Source of the DNA: Torreya grandis
Taxonomy: Eukaryota; Streptophyta; Pinopsida; Cupressales; Taxaceae
NCBI GenBank assembly: GCA_037957365.1
Contig: JARHVA010002684.1
Location: 248,001 to 312,000, forward strand
Direction of reading: 5' to 3'
DNA length: 64,000 nt
The position numbers were made by a program, and so were the translations under genes. The notes under the pieces were generated by a model that was not told the DNA's origin, searched no databases, and saw only the letters and a program-made list of their open reading frames with translations. Shown piece after piece: positions 26,028 to 37,500 of the stretch (the stretch's first letter is position 1; each line of letters opens with the position of its first letter).

Positions 26028-26297
26028 ATGTCTTAAGACATTTGCTAATGTCCTTTGATTTTATTCTTATACATGTCTTAAGACATTTTCCAATATCCTT
26101 TGCTTCTATTTTTATGTGTGCCTTAGGATATTTGCCAATGTATTTTGTTTATACTTTTCTAATATGCCTATGGCCCTTGTGTCAACCTTTCTTGTTTTAA
26201 TTGTATATGTTTGTGGCATTTGAACATGCCTTATATGTTGCTTTTTAGTTTGAGTGACATGTGCCCATGTCCCTTGTTTGCTTGGCTCTTTGGCCAC
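26028..26297. repeat. Minisatellite, ~45-bp unit, six degenerate copies
   Basis: Unit starts lie at about 26,028 (ATGTCTTAAGACA), 26,073 (same), 26,116 (GTGTGCCTTAGGATA), 26,162 (ATATGCCTATGGCCC), 26,205 (ATATGTTTGTGGCAT) and 26,255 (GACATGTGCCCATG), spaced 43-50 bp. Each unit continues with a TTTGCCAATGTCCTTTG-like stretch and a T-rich tail. Open frames on both strands here (25,991-26,200 plus; 26,112-26,297 minus) follow from repetition without stops and are not genes. Confidence 0.75.
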
Positions 26298-26846
26298 TAT
26301 TGTATATTTTTTTCTTCTTACCTTGTGTGCTTGTTACTTGATTAATTTTTAAATGTTTACAAGGCCATGATATACATCATGTATTATCTTACTTTCTTGG
26401 ATGCCATGATGGACATCACGCTCCATCTCTCCATGACAACTAACAACTAACAATTAACTAGACTTTTAATTAAATTCAATACATTGCACATACTATTGCA
26501 TTGTTATATTTATCTAAGCATACCCTTGTTGATCTAACAATCTCTCATACAAACTATGTTATATCTTGAGATATCTTGTCTATTATCATTGTTATATCAT
26601 GTATTCTCATAACATAACATACTTACAAAGCTCTTTCTTTCGAGGGAAGTCATTGAGTCTTCATTCCTACTCTTAAAAGAGGAGGCAATAAATAGGAATT
26701 TTGTCATAAAGATCAGAGCTCCTACTAGTAAAAAAATTAGCATTTAGAACACCTAAAATAGCAACCAAACTTCAAATTAGGCAGAACAAACCAAGTAGAT
26801 AGTCAAAATTATACAATAGTCATCAGAATTAGCCCAAGATAATATC
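26298..26846. other. Non-satellite stretch with a 39-bp direct repeat and a possible polypurine run
   Basis: GGCCATGATATACATCATGT (26,363) and TGCCATGATGGACATCACGC (26,402) form two copies of a roughly 39-bp unit. AACTAACAACTAACAATTAAC follows at about 26,438-26,458. AAAAGAGGAGG (about 26,675) is a short polypurine run followed by CAATAAATAGG. No coding sequence was recognised. Confidence 0.5.
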
Positions 26847-26902
26847 ACCAAGATTGGACTATGATGCCATATATTAGGGTGTCTATTTTTTATGCTCTTA
26901 TC
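26847..26902 (+). repeat. LTR-like motif, copy 1
   Basis: First of three related segments. It runs from CCAAGATTGGACTATGATGCC to TTAGGGTGTCTATTTT and ATGCTCTTATC. It aligns almost base for base with 28,248-28,303, which argues for a dispersed element, probably LTR-derived, within the island. Confidence 0.6.
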
Positions 26903-27243
26903 AAAATAGCAAAAAAAATATATTTTCTAAAAATAGGAAGAAAAGTAAGTTCAACTATAGTTTTGCACAATTAGACCAGTTCAAAATCAATAGTTTCAGT
27001 ATAATTTTTCTTAAAAAATATAGATATAGGGGCATCATGTGTGAAATTATGGCTCTCACTTCTATTTTTAGATAAGGTATTTGGTATAAATTCTAAATAA
27101 AAATCTATGTTTTAGAAACTTGTGATTGGGGGCAATGTGTATGGCACATTTATCTTCTTTTCTTTTTGAGTTCAGTACATTACTTAGACATTCTCAACAG
27201 TTGCATACCTTATTTGATCTATAAGGGTTTGTCATCATTTTTA
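26903..27243. other. Non-satellite DNA, no gene recognised
   Basis: A-rich at the left (AAATAGCAAAAAAAATATATT). TTGGGGGCAATGTGTATGG near 27,126 is a G run followed by CAATGTG, a word often seen at polypurine tract/LTR borders of plant gypsy elements. There is no partner LTR to confirm it. Confidence 0.35.
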
Positions 27244-27370
27244 AATGGCTTTCATACAAACCTAACCTCCACATTTTTGGAATGGATTTCATATAAACCT
27301 AGTGCCTAGTTTTGGAGTGGCTTTCATACAAGCCTAATCTCCACCTTTTAGAGTGGCCAAGAGTGGCCTA
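27244..27370. repeat. Short tandem repeat, ~36-bp unit, three to four copies
   Basis: Units begin AATGGCTTTCATACAAACC (27,244), AATGGATTTCATATAAACC (27,281) and AGTGGCTTTCATACAAGCC (27,316), with a partial GAGTGGCC from about 27,350. Between starts lies CTAACCTCCAC...TTTTGG. Divergence between units is moderate. Non-coding. Confidence 0.75.
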
Positions 27371-27488
27371 GTTTCTAGTATATATTCAGTTGTCCATGCC
27401 ACATTGTTAGATTATAGAACATTCATAAGATTTAGAATCCATCTCATATGACACATATTTAATATCGATATTACTTTATAACTACACT

Positions 27489-27685
27489 TTACGAGGCAAC
27501 AATTGAGCCAACAGACTAGCTAGCCTTTATATTCTTAAGCCACATACTCAAAGGGACTGGACACACAACCCAAACATTGATTAACACATGCATGATCACA
27601 TAACTTCACTTAGTGGGTAAAGATGGAGCCAAAGGGCTAGCCTTTGCATTCTTAAGCCACTTTTAGGGAATTTAACACTCAACTC
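27489..27685. repeat. Direct duplication, ~120-bp spacing
   Basis: 27,489-27,572 and 27,609-27,685 share GAGCCAA...GGCTAGCCTTT.. and ATTCTTAAGCCAC in the same order (27,505-27,543 against 27,626-27,660), then AGGGAxTxxACAC..AACxC. The copies are separated by CATTGATTAACACATGCATG. The origin is unclear. Confidence 0.7.
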
Positions 27686-28013
27686 TATTCATGATATTAC
27701 TCTTAGTACAACATCATCCAACATTACTCAACATCACAATAAGTTTTATTTTGGTTGGCATACTCGATGAGGTGTATTCATTATTTTCTCTTCCTTTTTT
27801 CTCTTACCTAACTTTATATGTTCTTATTTTAGACAAATCATATCTATTAAGAAATAATCTACTCTTTGTTTTCTCTTGCAAATTTATACTTCAAAACATA
27901 CTCTCTCTATACACACCTCGCATCACATAGCTTCATGAGCTTCACGCTTGTAGGTAAGATCAAGTATACTTTCTATTTTTACTTTATCTTAGTATTTTGA
28001 TTTGTTACATCAC
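27686..28013. other. Non-satellite DNA, no gene supported
   Basis: Contains a 79-codon open frame (27,691-27,930, plus strand) with a hydrophobic, Leu/Phe/Ile-rich translation of T-rich DNA. It has no recognisable domain, no gene-like context and no homolog that I recognise, so I do not call it. Pyrimidine-rich runs (TTCTCTTCCTTTTTTCTC) dominate. The stretch ends next to the candidate polypurine tract. Confidence 0.4.
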
Positions 28014-28040
28014 TAAAAAAAAGGGGGATGGTAAATGTAG
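28014..28040 (+). other. Candidate polypurine tract and LTR 5' border of a decayed LTR retrotransposon
   Basis: Nine As and five Gs (AAAAAAAAAGGGGGATGG from 28,014) are followed by TAAATGTAGTC. In plant LTR retrotransposons a polypurine tract primes plus-strand synthesis and is followed immediately by an LTR opening in TG; here a TG lies at 28,036. It is in the same orientation as the protease fossil 3.6 kb upstream, so both could belong to one element. No matching 5' LTR was found. Confidence 0.45.
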
Positions 28041-28247
28041 TCATATAAAATATGAAAATTGATAACTTGAGTGCGGCTAATAACACTCAACCCATAGGTC
28101 CCTCTTACTTTCTTTCATAATCTTCATAGACATCTTTTCACTGATTCTCAGTCATATGTAGCCTTCTAGATAGTAATTCCAACTACTCTAGGTAGCATTT
28201 TTAGTGATGATTTCATCTCTTAGGTCCCATTTCTTTAGGACTATAGC
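28041..28247 (+). other. Possible LTR interior
   Basis: Follows the polypurine tract candidate. Ordinary-complexity DNA with short repeated words (CATCTTTTCACTG, CTAGATAGTAATTCC, CTAGGTAGCATTT). No gene, TATA box or terminator can be assigned. Confidence 0.35.
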
Positions 28248-28303
28248 ACCCAACTTGGACTATAGTGCCAGACTTTAGGGTGTCCATTTTCAGTGCTCCT
28301 ATC
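28248..28303 (+). repeat. LTR-like motif, copy 2
   Basis: CCAACTTGGACTATAGTGCC followed by TTTAGGGTGTCCATTTT and GTGCTCCTATC. It aligns with copy 1 at 26,847-26,902 over its whole length with about one difference in every four or five bases. Confidence 0.6.
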
Positions 28304-28865
28304 TAAGTGTATTTTTAACTCTAATGGTCAGTTCCTTCTAGTTCCTATTCCTCTTCTTATCAACCTAACATGAATACATTCAAACTATGACCAATAAATC
28401 CCTATAGAAACCCATTCAAAGTTTATTTAAAAAGGGGTTTGAAAAATATCACAAAGCAATCAAGAATACAAAAAGAGTACTAAGACAATCTTCCCTTCTC
28501 TACATATAACTAGCCAATATTACTACATGATTATTCAAATCTTTACATCAGTCCTTAACCACCTCAATCACATCTAGTTTAACATTTTATATCTTCATAC
28601 ACATTATTTTATAAAGCACATCAAGTGGGAGAAGTACACATAGCTTAATCCCTCTTCAAAGTATTGGTTTGTAGCCAACGTGCTCACATAAGGGGTATGG
28701 ATACATGTTTGTCAAAGCATAATGGAGTCTATAATTTGAAGACTAAATCAGCTCTATAATGAGTTTTGTGGATACCCAATAGTTCAAAATTTTACAAATA
28801 AGATCACACATACACAACGAATGAACTTAGAAAGTTTTAATCTTTTAGACAACAATGATAGAAGA
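28304..28865. other. Non-satellite DNA, nothing recognised
   Basis: About 560 bp of mixed composition with stops in all frames. I see no protein motif, tRNA-like fold or repeat structure in it. Its place between two LTR-like motifs suggests retroelement debris. Confidence 0.4.
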
Positions 28866-28912
28866 GGACTAAAGTGTTGCACCCTAGGGTGTCTTATTTT
28901 GATGATCTTGTC
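28866..28912 (+). repeat. LTR-like motif, copy 3 (most diverged)
   Basis: GGACTAAAGTGTTGCACC then CTAGGGTGTCTTATTTTGATG and ATCTTGTC. It shares the GGACTA..GTG.....TAGGGTGTC core with copies 1 and 2. The TG-TTGCACCC start with TAGGGTGTC could mark an LTR edge. Confidence 0.5.
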
Positions 28913-29177
28913 CAATCATAGAATGAAGGCCAGATCTTGATTTATGATAGTGTCATAATTTTACACAGTGAATTTCAAACCTTACAATAATTGTCTCAAT
29001 TAATTTTTAGCTAAGTCTTATTTTTTCTGTCTTATTACTATTTTTAGAAAAATTCAAATTATAGTCAAATTATATAAACCAATAATTTAATTATTATATA
29101 TTTATTTATTGAGTTCTTATTTCAACTATTTAACTAAATTAGGAATAATATACCAATATTTTTAAAACTATTAAATC
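28913..29177. other. Right end of the non-satellite island
   Basis: Becomes progressively AT-rich (TTATATATTTATTTATTGAG) before satellite resumes at about 29,178 with AAATACCAAATCTTCAATGG, an F unit. No gene or element was recognised. Confidence 0.5.
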
Positions 29178-32100
29178 AAATACCAAATCTTCAATGGTTT
29201 TTAACATGTTTAAGATCAAAAGATTTAAATTTTATGCACATTCTCATGATGCATCACAACTTTGAAATTTTAATGACATATAATATCATATCTTAAGTGA
29301 TTTTAAACATGTTTAAAATCCATATATTCAAAATTTATATGCATTTATCATGATGCATTACAATTTTGAAATTTGAATGATATATAATATCGAAGCTTAA
29401 GAAGTTTTGAAGATGTTTGAGATCTAAATATTCAAATCTTATGTGTATTTATAATGATGTATTACAACTTAAAAATTTTAATGATATGTAATACTAAAGT
29501 TTAAGAAATTTTAAACATATTTAAGGTTCAAATGTTTCATCTTTATGTGTGTTTCTTATGATGCATCACAACTTTAAAATTTGAATGATATGCAATATAT
29601 TGAAGCTTAATAAGTTTTGAAAGTGTTTTACATAAAAAGATTCAAAATTTATGTGTATTTTTATTATGCATCATAACTTTGAAATTTGAATTATATGTAG
29701 TAATTATGAAGCTTAAATAATTTTGAACATGTTTGAGATCCAAAGATTCAATCTTTATGTGCATTTCTCATTATATATCGTAACTATAAAATTTAAATGA
29801 TATGTAATACCAAAGTTTGGGTGGATTTGAATGTGTTTAAGATCTAAATATTTAAAATTTATATGCATTTCTCATGATGCATCATACTTTTTAATTTTGA
29901 TTGATATGTAATGCTAAAGCTTGAGTGGTTTTGAATGTGTTTAAGATCCAAATATTTAAACTTTATGTATGTTTCTCATGATACATCATGACTTTAAAAT
30001 TTGAATAATATGGACTACCAAAGCTTGATTAATTTCTTAATATGTTTAAGATCTAAAGATTTACACTTTATGCATGTTATCATGATGATTCAGAACCTTG
30101 AAGTTTGAATGATATATAATACTAAAGCTTCACCAGTTTTGAATATGTTTAAGATTAAAAAATTCAAAGTTTATACATATTTGTCATGATACATCATAAC
30201 TTTGATATTTGAATGACATGTAATACCAAAGCTTGAGTAGTTTTTAGTGTGTTTAAGATATAATGATTCAAATTTTATGTATGTTTCTCATGATGCATCA
30301 CAACTTTTAAATTTAAATGATATGTAATACCAAAGATTGAATAGTTTAAGATTTAAAGAGTCAAAATTTATGCATATTTGTCATGATGCATCAAAAAATT
30401 TAAATTTGAATGATTGAAATAATGAAGCTTAAGTAGTTTTAAACATGTTTAAGATCCAAAGATTAAAACATTATGCATGTTTGTCAAGATGAATCGTAAT
30501 TTTGAAGTTTGAATAATATGTAATACAAAGCTTAAGTGGTTTTGAAAGTGTTTAAGATCTAAAAATTTAAATTTTATGTGCATTTCTTGTCATACATCGC
30601 AACTTTGAAATTTAAATAATATATAATACTGAAGCTTAAATTATTTTGAACATTTTAAAGATATAACAATTCAAATTTTATGTGCATTTCTCATGATGAA
30701 TCATAAATTTGAAGTTTGAATGATACATAATATCAAAATTTAAGTAGTTTTGAACATGTTTAAGATCTAAATATTATATCTTTATTCACATTTTTCATGA
30801 TGCATCACAATTTTAAAATTAGAATGATATGTAATACCAAATTCTATGCAATTTTTAATGTGTTTAAGATATAAAGATTTGAACTCTATGAATTTTTTTT
30901 ATGATGCATCACAAATTTAAAATTTAAATGATATTTAATACTAAGAATTAAGCAGTTTGATCATGTTTAAGATCAAAAGATTTAAATTTTATGCACAACA
31001 ACTTTAAAATTTATATGATATGTAATTCTGAAGCTTAAGCAATTTTGCATAACTTCAAAATTCAATAATATGTAATACCAAATCTTAAGCAATTTTGAAC
31101 ATGTTTAAGATCCAAAGATTAAAATATTATGCATGTTTCTCATGATGCATTACAACTTTGAAGTTTAAACGATATATAATATTGAATCTTAAGTGGTTTT
31201 GAACATATTTAATATCTAAAAAATTTAACATTATGTGTGATTTTTATGATGCATTATAACTTTGAAATTTGAATGATATGTAATACCAAAATTTAAGCAA
31301 TTTTTAATGTGTTTAAGATTAAATTTTTTGAAATTTATGTATATTTCTCATGATGTATCGTAACTTTTAAATTATAATGATATGTAATATAGAAGATTGA
31401 ATTATTTTACACATATTTAAGATTCAAATATTCAAACTTTATATGCATCTCTTATGATACATCTCAACTTTAAAATTTAAATGATATGTAATACTAAAAC
31501 TTAAGTGGTTTTGAATGTGTTTAAAATCTCAAGATTCAAATTTTATGTGCATTTTTCATCATGCTCGTAACTTTAAAAACTAAATGATATAAAATATTAA
31601 AGTTTAAGTGCTTTTAAGTGTATTTAAGATCCAAATATTTTATCTTTATACATATTTTTCATGATGCATCACAAATTTTAAATTTAATGATATGTAATAC
31701 TGAAACTTAAGAAAATTTGAATGTGTTTGTATTTTAAAGATTATAAATTTTTATGTATTTCTCATAATGCATCACAATTTTAAAATTTGAATGATATGTA
31801 ATACTGAATCTTAAATAGTTTTGAGTATGTTTAAGATCTAAAAAATTTGAGTGCATTTTGTATGATACATCACAACTCTTAAATTTAAATTATATATGCT
31901 ACTAAAGTAAGCAATTTTAAACATGTTTAAAATCCAAAGATTTAAAATTTATGCACATTTATCATAATGCATTTCAACATTGAAATATGAATGATGTAAT
32001 ACCAAAGTTTAAATGGTTTTGAGTGTGATAAAGATGTAAGGATTTGTATTTTTTTCCATTTCACATTATGCATCACAACTTTGAAATTTGAATGATGATA

Positions 32101-33989
32101 CCGAAGCTTGATAAATTTTGAACGTGTTTAAGTTTTAAATATTAAAAATTTATCTAGAATTCTCATGATGCATCTCAAGTTTAAAATTTGAATGACATAA
32201 TATCAAAGTTTAAGTAATTTTGAACATGTTTAAGATCTAAAGATTTAAAATTTATGCATATTTTTTTATCATGCATTATAAATTTAAAATTTGAATGATA
32301 TGTAATATCAAATTTTAAACAATTTTGAATATTTTTAAGATATAAAGATTTAAAATTTATGCATATTTCTCATAATGCATCACAAGTTTCAAATTTGAAT
32401 GAAATATAATACTAAATTTTAAGTGGTTTTAAATGTGTTTAAGCTATAAAAATTTAAATTTTATTTATATTTTTCATAATATATCATGACTTTGAAAATT
32501 AAATTATATGTAATATTAAAGCTTAAGTGGTTTTGAACATGTTTAAGATCCAAAGAATCAAATATTATTCATATTTTTTATGATGCATCACAACTTTAAA
32601 TTTCGAATGATATGTAATAGTAAAGTATAAGTGGTTTTAAACATTTTCAAGATCCAAATATTTAAATATTATACATATTTTTCATGATGTATCACAGATT
32701 TAAAAAATTTTAAAATCCAAATATTTAAATTTTATATGTTTCTCATGATTCATTATAACTTTAAAATTTGAATGATATGTAATACCCAAGGTTAAGTGGT
32801 TTTGAACGTCTCTAAAATTTAAAGATTCAAGCTTTAAGCATATTTTATATGATGCATTAAAACTTTAAAATTTGAATGATATTTAATACCGAAGCTTATA
32901 TAATTTTGAAGGGGTTTAAAATTTAAAGATTTAAATTTTATTCACGTCTCTCATAATGCATCACAAATTTAAAATTTGAATTATATATAATAGCAAAATT
33001 AATCAATTTTGAATGTCTTCAAGATCTAAAGATTCAAATTTTATGCACATTCCTCATTATGCATCATAACATAGAAGTCTAAATGATATGTAATACCAAA
33101 AATTAAGTGGTTTTGAAAGTGTTGAAGATCTAAATATTTAAATTTTATGTATATTTTTCATGATGCATCGTAACTTTAATGCTTGAATAATATGTAATAC
33201 TAAAGCTTAAGTGATTTTTAATGTGTTTAAGATATAAAAATTTAAATTTTATATATATTTCTTATGATGCATCATAAATTTAAAATTTGAATGATATGTA
33301 ATACTAAAATTTAAGTGGTTTTGAATGTGTTTAAGATCTACAAAATTGATTTTTATGTGTATTTTTATGATTCATAAAAAATTTGAAGTCTCACTGATGT
33401 CATACCAAAGTTTACATAGTTTTGGGTATGTTTAAAACTAAAGATTTAAATTTTATGAGTGTTTCTCATAATATCACAACTTTAAAATTTGAATGATATG
33501 TAATACTAAAACTTAAGTAATTTTAAAAGTGTTTAAGATCCAAATAATTGAACTTTATATGATTTTATCATGATGCATTGTAACTTTAAAATTTAAATGA
33601 TATGTAGTATTGAAGCTCAACTAATTTTGAAGTGTTTAAGATTCAAAGATTGAAACTTTATGTACATTTATCATGATGCATCACAAATTTGATATTTGAA
33701 TGATATGTAATTCTAAAGCTTAAATAGTTTTGAATGTGTTTAAGATTAAAAGATTCAAACTTTATGCATATTTTTAATAATGCATCACAACTTTAAAATT
33801 TCAATGATATGTAATATCAAACCTTAACTAGTTTTAAACATATTTAAAATATAAATATTTAAATTTTATGTACATTTCTCATGATGCATCATAAATTTTA
33901 AATTTAAATGATATGTAATACTAAATATTAAATGGTTTTGAGTGTATTTAAGATCTAAAGATTTGAACTTTATGTGTATTTTTTACAAT

Positions 33990-34560
33990 ACATCATAAAT
34001 TTAAAATGTGAATGATATCATAGCTTTAAAATTTGAATGATATGTAATATTGAAGCTTAAACAGTTTTAGACATGTTTAATATACAAATATTTAAATTTT
34101 ATGTGCATTTCACATGATCCATCACAAATTTAAATTTTGAATGATAAGTAATATAAAAGCTTATTTAGTTTTGAAGTTGTTTTAGATTTAAATTTTATGC
34201 TTGTTTCTCATAATGCATCATAACTTTAAAATTTGAATGATATGTAATACTTTAAGAAGTTTTGAATGTGTTTAAGATTTGAAAATTTTAGATTTATACA
34301 CATTTCTTAAGATGCATCGTAACTTTGAAATCTAAAAATTTTAATAACAAAGCTTAATCATTTTTAAACATGTTTGAGATCAAAATATTTGATTTTATAT
34401 ACATTTCATATGATGCATCATAACTTTAAATTTTGAATGATATGTACTATCGAATTTTAATCAATTTTGAACATGTTTGAGATTCAAAAATACAAAATTT
34501 ATGTGCATTTCTCATAATGCTTCACAACTTTTTAAATTTGAATGATATGTAATACCAAAA
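33990..34560 (+). repeat. Higher-order duplication, copy A (offset ~7.03 kb)
   Basis: A shortened unit, AATGATATCATAGCTTTAAA (34,010), and an odd monomer, GAAATCTAAAAATTTTAATA with ACAAAG next (34,327), recur in order at 41,042 and 41,380. Between them a CATTTCACATGAT or GTTTCACATGAT variant is also shared. Edges are approximate. Confidence 0.65.
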
Positions 34561-37500
34561 ATTAAAGTGGTTTTGAACTTTGCATAAATTTTAACCATTC
34601 AAACTTAATGCATGTTTCTCATAATGTGTGTTTAAGATTTGAATTTTTTTCATAATATATATTTAAGACTTATGTTTTAAGTGCATTTCTTATGATGCAT
34701 TGTAACTTTAAAATTTAAATGATATAAAATATCAAATCTTAAATGGTTTTAAACATGTTTAAGATCTAAATATTTTATCTTTATGCATGTTTCTCAAAAT
34801 GCATCACAACTTTTAAATTTGAATGATATGTAATACATAAACTTAAAATATTTTAAATATGTTTAAAATCTAAAGATTCAAATGATATGTAATATCGAAG
34901 TTTTAATAGTTTTAAAAATGTTTTAAATTTAATTTTTTTGCATATTTTTTATGATGCATCACAACTCTGAAATTTATGATAATAAAATTTAAGTAATTTT
35001 GAGCATATTTAAGATCTAAAATTCAAATTTTATGCACATTTTTTATTATGCATCATAACTTTGAATTTTGAGTGATATTAATACTGAAACATAAGTTATT
35101 TTGAACGTGTTTAAGATCTAAATATTCAAAATTTATGCACATCTCTTATGATGCATTGCAATTTTAAAATTTGAATAATATGTAATATCAAAACTTAAGT
35201 AGTTTTGAATGTGTTTAAGATCTAAATATTTAAATTTTATGTATATTTTTAATGATATATTTTAACTCTAAAATTAAAATGATATATAATACTAAAGCTT
35301 AAGTAGTTTTGAATATGTTTAAGATCTAAAAATTTAAATATTATGTATATTTTGAGTGGTTTTAATATGTTTAAGATCTAAAAATTTAAACATTAATGTA
35401 ATGATATGTAATACCGAAGCTTAAGTGATTTTAAATATGTTTGAAATTTAAAAATTTAAATTTTATGCACAGTTCTCATAATGCATGAGAACTTTGAAAT
35501 CTAAATGATATGTAATATTGAAATTTAAGTGGTTTTGAATGTATTTAAAATCTAAATATTTAAATTTTATATGTGTTTTTCATAATTCTTCTTAACTTTG
35601 AAATTTGAATGATATGTAATATTAAAGTTTAAGTGATTTTGAAGGTGTTTAAGATTCAAAAATTTAATTTTTATGCATATTTTTTTATGATGCATCACAA
35701 CTTTGAAATTTAAATGATATGTAATACTAAAATTTAAGTGGTTTTGAACATGTTTAAGATTTAAAAATTCAAATATTATGAATGTTTCTCATGATCAATC
35801 ATAACTCTGAAATCTAAATGATATGCAATACCAAAGTATAATCAATTTTAAATATATTTAAGTTGTAAATATTTCATATTTATGTGGATTTATCATGATG
35901 TATCGTAACTTTGAAATTTAAATGATATGTAATATCAAATTTTAAGTAGTTTTGAATGTGTTTCAGATCTAAAAATTTAAAATTTATTGATATTTCTCAT
36001 GATACATTAAAACTTTGAAATTTGAATGATATGTAATACCAAAACTTAAATGAATTTAAACATGTTTTAAATTTAAAGCTTTAAAATTTATACAAGTTTT
36101 TAATGATGCATTATAACTTTTAATCTTAAATGATATGTAATACTGAATCTCAATAGTTTTGAATGTGTTTAAGATCTAAATATTCAAAATTTGTGTACAT
36201 TTCTCATGATACATCACAACTTTAAAATTTAAATGATATGAAATAATGAAGTTTAAGTGGCTTTAAATATGTTTAATATCTAAAGATTCAAATTTTATAC
36301 ACATTTCTCATAATATATTATAACTTTAATAAATTAAATGATTTGTAATATTAAAATTTAAGTGGTTTTGAATGTATTTAAGATCTAATAATTCAAACTT
36401 TATGCATTCTTTTCATAATTCATTATAAATTTAAAATTTGGATGATATATAATACCAAAGATTAAATGGTTTTGAATATTTTTACTATCTAAAGATTTGA
36501 ATTTTATGAATGTTTTTCGTAACATATCATGAATTTGAAATTAGAATGATATATAATACTGAAGCTTGAGTAGTTTTGAACATGTTTAAGATCTAAAGAT
36601 TAAAAATTTATACATGTTTCTCATAATGTATCACAACTTTTAAATTTAATATAAATGTAATACTAAAATTTAAGTTATTTTTTACATGTTTAAGATCCAA
36701 AGATTTGAATTTTATGCATATTTTTCATAATGTATTATATCTTTAAAATTTAAATGATATCTAATATCAAAGCTTAACATGTTTTAAACGTGTTAAAGAT
36801 CTAAATATTTGAACTTCATACATGTTTCTTATAATGCATCATAGATTTAAAATTTGAATAATATGTAATACCAAATTTTAAGCAAATTTAAGATCTAAAG
36901 ATAAGAAATTTATTCATATTAATTAAAATGCATTACAACTTTGAAATTTAAATGATATGTCATACCAAAATTTAAATAATTTTGAACGTGTTTAAGATCT
37001 AAAGATTTAAATTTTATGCATGTTTCTCATGATACATCACAACTTTGAAATTTAAATGATATACAATATTAAAATTTAAGTGGTTTTAAATGTGTTTAAG
37101 ATCTAAAAATTTAAAATTTATAAGTATTTATCATGATGCATCGTAACTTTGATATTTAAATGATATGTAATACTAAGGCTTCAGCAGTTTTAAATATGTT
37201 TAAGATCTAAATATTTAAAATTTATCTACATTTATCATAATACATCATAACTTTAAAATTATAATGATATATAATATTGAAGCTTAAATTTTTTTAAATA
37301 TATTTAAGTTCTAAATATTTAGAATTTATACATATTTATCATTATACATCACAACTTTAAAATTTAAATGATATGTAATACCAAGGCTTAAATTTTTTTA
37401 AATCTATTTAAGATCTAAAGATTTAAACTTTATTCATATTTCTTATAACGAATTATAAATTTAAAATTGTAATGACATATAATATTGAAGCTTAAATAGT

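Noticed and set aside
25991..26297. Overlapping open frames on both strands
   Set aside because: Both arise from a degenerate 45-bp minisatellite. The low complexity and opposed frames argue against coding.
27691..27930. 79-codon hydrophobic open frame, plus strand
   Set aside because: T-rich DNA gives a Leu/Ile/Phe-rich product by chance. There is no domain and no gene-like context, and it sits in retroelement debris. It could be revisited if transcripts map here.
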